Source of the DNA: Spirogloea muscicola
Lineage: Eukaryota > Streptophyta > Zygnematophyceae > Spirogloeales > Spirogloeaceae
Assembly: GCA_009602725.1 (NCBI GenBank)
Contig: WELB01000071.1
Coordinates: forward strand, 13,853-38,345
Length of the DNA: 24,493 bases
Direction of reading: 5' to 3'
Both the position numbers and the translations under genes were made by a program. The notes under the pieces are model-generated. The model did not search any database. It was given only the letters and a program-made list of their open reading frames with translations, and was not told the DNA's origin. Positions 21,896 through 24,493 of the stretch are shown piece after piece. Numbering within the stretch: the stretch's first letter is position 1; each line of letters opens with the position of its first letter.

Positions 21896-22588
21896 ATAGA
21901 GAAAAGGGGCTGAAGGGACACGGAGAGCCGCATCCGGAACCTGAGCCAGGGAGCCGGCCGCGTTGAAGCCGGGCAGCCCCCCGTGGCGGGCCCGGCCGCC
22001 GCTCGATGGCCTGCCGGGCAAGTCGCTGGAGGAGATCCAGCCAGCCGCTGCCATAAGCCCCGTGGACGTCTATGGCAAGAGCCGCGAATTCATCACCTGG
22101 GGGGGATATCTAACCCCTTCAAGTCGGCGTCGACCGCTGGGCATGCGGTCGCCTTGGCGGCCCGAGGCAAGGAGCGGAAGGAGTCGACACAGTCGGCGGT
22201 CACCACATCGGCGATGATACGCGGACCGCCGCCGGGCGGGAAGGTCAGCGCGCCGGGTGTGGATCTGACAATCTGCGTCGCGCAAGATGGGCATGATTGA
22301 AGTGTGCTCCACGGCCACCTTGTAGCCCGCCTCGATGAAGACACCCTGCATGCTGTCCCTGAGAAGGTCATGGGATCCGGTCCTCTCGCCGCCGTGGGCA
22401 CACCGGAGCATGTGGGCCGCCAGCGTCGCAGGGTCGGCGTGGCGGGCACCGCACTCGCATTGCATGACTCCGACGAGGCAGGGGGGGGGGAGGCCTAAAA
22501 GCCGGTGCACCGCCGTCCTGTAGACTGCGTCAGGCATGGTGAGAGCCGCGTAAATGGGGAGCGCGGATACCCACGCCGCCGCTCCTGG
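21896..22588 (-). pseudogene. LINE fragment: RT C-terminal region, finger and endonuclease domain; continues beyond an insertion to 22935
   Basis: On the minus strand the order is AAAWVSALPIYAALTMPDAV, LGLPPPCLVGVMQCECG, the finger, GGERTGSHDLLRDSMQG, YKVAVEHTSIMPIL, RRADL, a frameshift, PPGGGPRIIADVVTADCVD, a second break, then ALAIDVHGAYGSGWLDLL from about 22072 and a truncated end near 21900. The N-terminal neighbour (ALPPSSSTPASS) lies across the insertion at 22613-22834 and is found at 22835-22935. Two frameshifts, an insertion and loss of the C-terminus make it non-functional. The RRADL...G-x2-I-I-A-D-V-V stretch is the candidate catalytic acidic motif. Confidence 0.8.
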
Positions 22589-22612
22589 TGAGGAAGCCGG
22601 GGTGCTGGAGGA
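22589..22612. repeat. Target-site duplication, left copy (24 bases)
   Basis: Identical to 22835-22858 in the same orientation, flanking a 222-base insert. Removing the insert and one copy restores the host LINE frame. Confidence 0.88.
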
Positions 22613-22834
22613 AGAAAGTGCTCGCCCATTGAGAATAGGGGCTGGAACAACCAGCCCGAAAAAGAATGAACAGAGTACGAGAAGGGGGCCAGGGGAAGCG
22701 CTAAGTAACAGAAACAAAGCTGCTACGAGACACTCAGTAACCCCTGCTAAGCAGCCGCAGATCAGAGATGCTGGGCTCCTGGAAGTGGGTCCCCTGGCCA
22801 GAGCCAGAGGCAGCAGCGAGGGCTCTGCCGGCAC
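22613..22834 (-). mobile_element. 5'-truncated LINE 3' end inserted in another LINE copy, 24-base target duplication
   Basis: On the minus strand the insert starts within AGRALAAASGSGQGTHF and continues to LRLLSRGY with a stop at 22734-22736. UTR, hairpin 22639-22657 (GGGCTGG, TTGTT, CCAGCCC) and the terminal signature GGGCGAGCACTTTCT follow, ending exactly at 22613. A 24-base perfect direct repeat flanks it. Truncated 5' end, fixed 3' end and a long target duplication are the classical marks of target-primed reverse transcription. Confidence 0.88.
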
Positions 22835-22858
22835 TGAGGAAGCCGGGGTGCTGGAGGA
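22835..22858. repeat. Target-site duplication, right copy (24 bases)
   Basis: Matches 22589-22612 base for base. The match stops on both sides (G versus C before it, A versus G after it). Confidence 0.88.
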
Positions 22859-22935
22859 GGGTGGCAGCGCTCGACAGAATGCCGGAGTCAAAGGCCACGT
22901 TACGCCGCCTTCACCGCCGGGGAGGGAGGGAGGAC

Positions 22936-23130
22936 GCGGGATAGGGGCTGGAAAAGGCCAGCCCGAAAAAGAATGGAAAGAGGCAATGTGACGAGACCCA
23001 GAAGCAGCAGCCATAGCGCGGCCGGCCCACAAGTGCACGGCGTGAGCCAGGGAGCGTTGGAAGAGAAAGCGGCTGCTGATATGAAAAGCGTTGGAAGGAG
23101 ACAGAGAGCCGCATGGGAATGTCTGAAAGG
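22936..23130 (-). mobile_element. LINE endonuclease C-terminal piece fused to a tail hairpin
   Basis: The minus strand reads PMRLSVSFQR, then SLAHAVHLWAGRAMAAASG, and passes straight into a tail: CATTCTTTTTCGGGCTGG with the hairpin at 22945-22964. The RGY-stop end is missing and no GGGCGAGC signature follows; RT-region sequence of the next copy starts there instead. An 11-base direct repeat (AGCGTTGGAAG at 23053-23063 and 23087-23097) brackets 23 extra bases and breaks the frame. Confidence 0.7.
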
Positions 23131-23139
23131 ACACAGCAG

Positions 23140-23321
23140 CCAGTGGCCACTTCGGTCTCCACGCCCGGCGCGTAGACTTGGTGGCCACCCCACAGGCCGG
23201 CGGGCCACGTCTTCTCCTGGACGTGGTGACCACCGACGCCTTCGACCGCTCCCACCCAGCCCAGTGTGCCACCAAGGCTGGGTATGCGGTCGCCGGCGCC
23301 GCTCGCGCTAAGGATCTCAAG
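23140..23321 (+). pseudogene. LINE endonuclease domain, first half
   Basis: The plus strand reads FGLHARRVDLVATPQAGG, PRLLLDVVTTDAFDRSHPAQ and AGYAVAGAARAKDLK. The domain is interrupted after DLK by the 170-base insertion and continues at 23495 with KYADHPPADKFF. The upstream protein is missing. Confidence 0.82.
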
Positions 23322-23491
23322 TTGCGGCTGCTTAGCAGGGGTTACTGAGTGATTTGTAGCTGCTTTCTTTCTTTGTGTTCTTTGGTTTCTTAGCGCTTCC
23401 TCTGGCTTCCTCTGGCCCCCTTCTCGTTCTTTGTTCATTCTTTTTTGGGCTGGCTTGTCCAGCCCCTATCCTCAATGGGCGAGCCCTTTCT
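23322..23491 (+). mobile_element. 170-base LINE 3'-end cassette inserted in the endonuclease frame
   Basis: The insert runs from TTGCGGCTGCTTAGCAGGG (LRLLSRGY, stop 23346-23348) through the UTR and hairpin 23447-23465 (GGGCTGG, CTTGT, CCAGCCC) to GGGCGAGCCCTTTCT. It is flanked by TCAAG at 23317-23321 and 23492-23496. Removing it joins AKDLK to YADHPP exactly as in the uninterrupted copy at 24190-24210. It has only about eight codons of coding sequence, so it behaves like a short non-autonomous unit. Confidence 0.82.
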
Positions 23492-23960
23492 TCAAGTACG
23501 CTGACCATCCGCCGGCCGACAAGTTCTTCCCTTTGGCCATAGACACCCATGGGGCGCTGGGCGCTCGGTGGCTCGAGCTGCTCACCCAGCTCGCGCGCCA
23601 CACCATCGCCCGTCGCTTCCATGGGGAGCCTGTAGACTTCCCTGCAGCAGGGTCGCTGGCGCAATTGTATTGCATGCGCCTGGCCGTCTCGCTGCAGCGG
23701 TCGATGGCCCGTGCGCTGCACCTTCGCGCCGGCAGGGCTCTTGCTGCTGCCTCTGGCTCTGGCCAGGGGACCCACTTTCAGGACCCTAGCCTCTCTGAAT
23801 TGCGGCTGCTTAGCAGGGGTTACTGAGTGATTTGTAGCTGCTTTCATTCTTTGTGTGCTTTGTTTTCTTAGCGCTTCCTCTGGCCCCCTTCTCGTACTCT
23901 GTTCATTCTTTTTTGGGCTGGTTTTTCCAGCCCCTATCCTCAATGGGCGAGCCCTTCTCT
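23492..23960 (+). pseudogene. LINE endonuclease C-terminus with complete end and 3' tail, LLSRGY family
   Basis: Continues the domain broken at 23321: KYADHPPADKFFPLAIDTHG, GARWLELLTQLARH, MRLAVSLQRSMARALHL, RAGRALAAASGSGQGTHF and LSELRLLSRGY, stop at 23824-23826. Then come the UTR, the hairpin 23915-23933 (TTTTT loop) and ATGGGCGAGCCCTTCT. This stretch has no frameshift and is the best reference for the family's C-terminus and tail in the window. Confidence 0.85.
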
Positions 23961-24362
23961 CACTTCGGTCGCTGTGTGCTTCAGCGCGGAAAACTCCTCA
24001 GTAATGCCAATCCAGCAGGGCGCGGACGGCCAGCCCCATACCCGCCGCGCTGACCTGGTCGCCATCCCGCCCGGCGGCGGTTCCCGCATCATCGCCGACG
24101 TGGTGACAACGGACTGCTTCGACTCCGCCAATCCCACCAGGTCGGCGTCGCTTGCAGGGCATGCGGTAGGCCTGGCGGCCCGGGGCAAAGAGCGGAAATA
24201 CGCCGACCACCCGGTTTGTGATGAGTTCGCGGCCCTGGCGATCGACGTCCACGGGGCGTTCGGCAGCCGCTGGCTGGACCTCCTCCAGCGGCTTGCCCGT
24301 CAGGCTATTGACCGGCTGCCGGGTCTGCCAGGGGCGCTGCCCTGCTTCAATGCCGCCGGGTC
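23961..24362 (+). pseudogene. LINE endonuclease domain, uninterrupted but truncated at both ends
   Basis: Directly follows the previous element's tail. The frame reads VMPIQQGADGQPHTRRADLV, AIPPGGGSRIIADVVTTD, AGHAVGLAARGKERKYADHP, ALAIDVHGAFGSRWLDLLQR and CFNAAGS, then runs into an inverted tail at 24363 and stays open to the window edge. It shows the domain core in one piece: R-R-A-D-L, G-G-G-x2-I-I-A-D-V-V, the K-x2-K-Y motif and D-x-H-G. These fit a PD-(D/E)xK-like nuclease, an inference from family resemblance. Confidence 0.8.
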
Positions 24363-24407
24363 AGAAGAAGGCTCGCCCATAGAGAAAGAGAGAGAGAAGG
24401 CGCGCGG
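24363..24407 (-). mobile_element. Inverted LINE tail signature interrupting the endonuclease frame
   Basis: The minus-strand signature ATGGGCGAGCCTTCT ends at about 24365, followed on its 5' side by a purine-rich (plus strand) run instead of the hairpin. It resembles 21347-21372. The rest of the element is probably outside the window or deleted. Confidence 0.6.
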
Positions 24408-24448
24408 GGCGCATGAATTGAAAGGGAGGCCAATTCAAGCCAATACAT
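24408..24448 (+). repeat. 41-base perfect repeat, copy 2
   Basis: Identical to 21373-21413, same orientation and same position relative to a GGGCGAGC signature. After it, TTCTCTTCTCTATGG resembles another tail in the opposite direction, so the copy may be the middle of a palindromic pair of tails. Confidence 0.88.
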
Positions 24449-24493
24449 GTTCTCTTCTCTATGGACGTTTGCTCGACCGTTGGCCCCCCCCCC
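24449..24493. other. Window end with C run
   Basis: The last nine bases are C (24485-24493). This could be real or a contig-end artefact. No feature is supported. Confidence 0.5.

Noticed and set aside
22613-22834. Helitron-like 3' end, because of the GC-rich terminal hairpin
   Set aside because: Helitrons end in CTRR about 10 bases after the hairpin and make no target duplication. Here about 35 bases follow, the end is CTTTCT, and a 24-base duplication is present.
22070-23320. A 416-codon open frame on the minus strand as an intact gene
   Set aside because: It is a mosaic of endonuclease end, tail hairpin, inserted UTR, RT region and a frameshifted domain. It is open by chance of low stop frequency.
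6100-24450. CRISPR-like array of repeated units
   Set aside because: Spacing is irregular, units lie on both strands and the host is a eukaryote. The units are transposon ends.
1-24493. tRNA or rRNA genes
   Set aside because: I saw no GGTTCGA-type T-loop with a matching acceptor stem and no rRNA signature, although a covariance search was not possible.

Overview
This is nuclear DNA of a eukaryote, most likely a green alga. The three host genes are split by many short GT-AG introns whose acceptors are often TGCAG, and their proteins are plant-type: a chloroplast glutamyl endopeptidase, a replication protein A large subunit with zinc knuckles, and an SDE3/MOV10-type RNA helicase. A trebouxiophyte such as Coccomyxa is a guess from gene style and moderate GC, not something the sequence proves.

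Layout. Positions 1-5172 (+) hold the glutamyl endopeptidase gene, cut at its 5' end by the window edge; 15 exons join with consistent phases. Positions 5173-6014 hold no gene I can recognise. Positions 6015-8072 are a nest of 3' ends of non-LTR retrotransposons (LINEs) in both orientations. An 86-base T run (8443-8528) precedes the RPA1 gene (8618-11881, +, four exons, 845 residues). The helicase gene (12140 to about 18670, -) converges on RPA1 with 258 bases between the two stop codons. From about 19060 to the window end there is a second, denser LINE graveyard.

The LINE fragments share one architecture: the end of a reverse-transcriptase protein, a Cys-x-Cys...His-x3-Cys finger, and a domain resembling the restriction-like endonuclease of R2/NeSL-type elements, ending in a fixed C-terminus (LLSRGY-stop or LLTRGY-stop). 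Each is followed by a T/C-rich 3' UTR, a strong hairpin (GGGCTGG, variable loop, CCAGCCC) and a short terminal signature (ATGGGCGAGC, then about 5-8 pyrimidines). The hairpin occurs about 13 times, in both families and also without coding sequence. Two insertions can be delimited by their flanks, one with a 24-base and one with a 5-base target duplication, and both end at the same 3' base pattern. The tail therefore looks like the 3' recognition structure for target-primed reverse transcription, shared by at least two LINE families and by short tail-only copies.

The host genes show no sign of one shared pathway. The helicase family acts in RNA silencing of transposons, so its place between two transposon nests is notable but may be chance. 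All retroelement copies seen here are truncated, frameshifted or interrupted.
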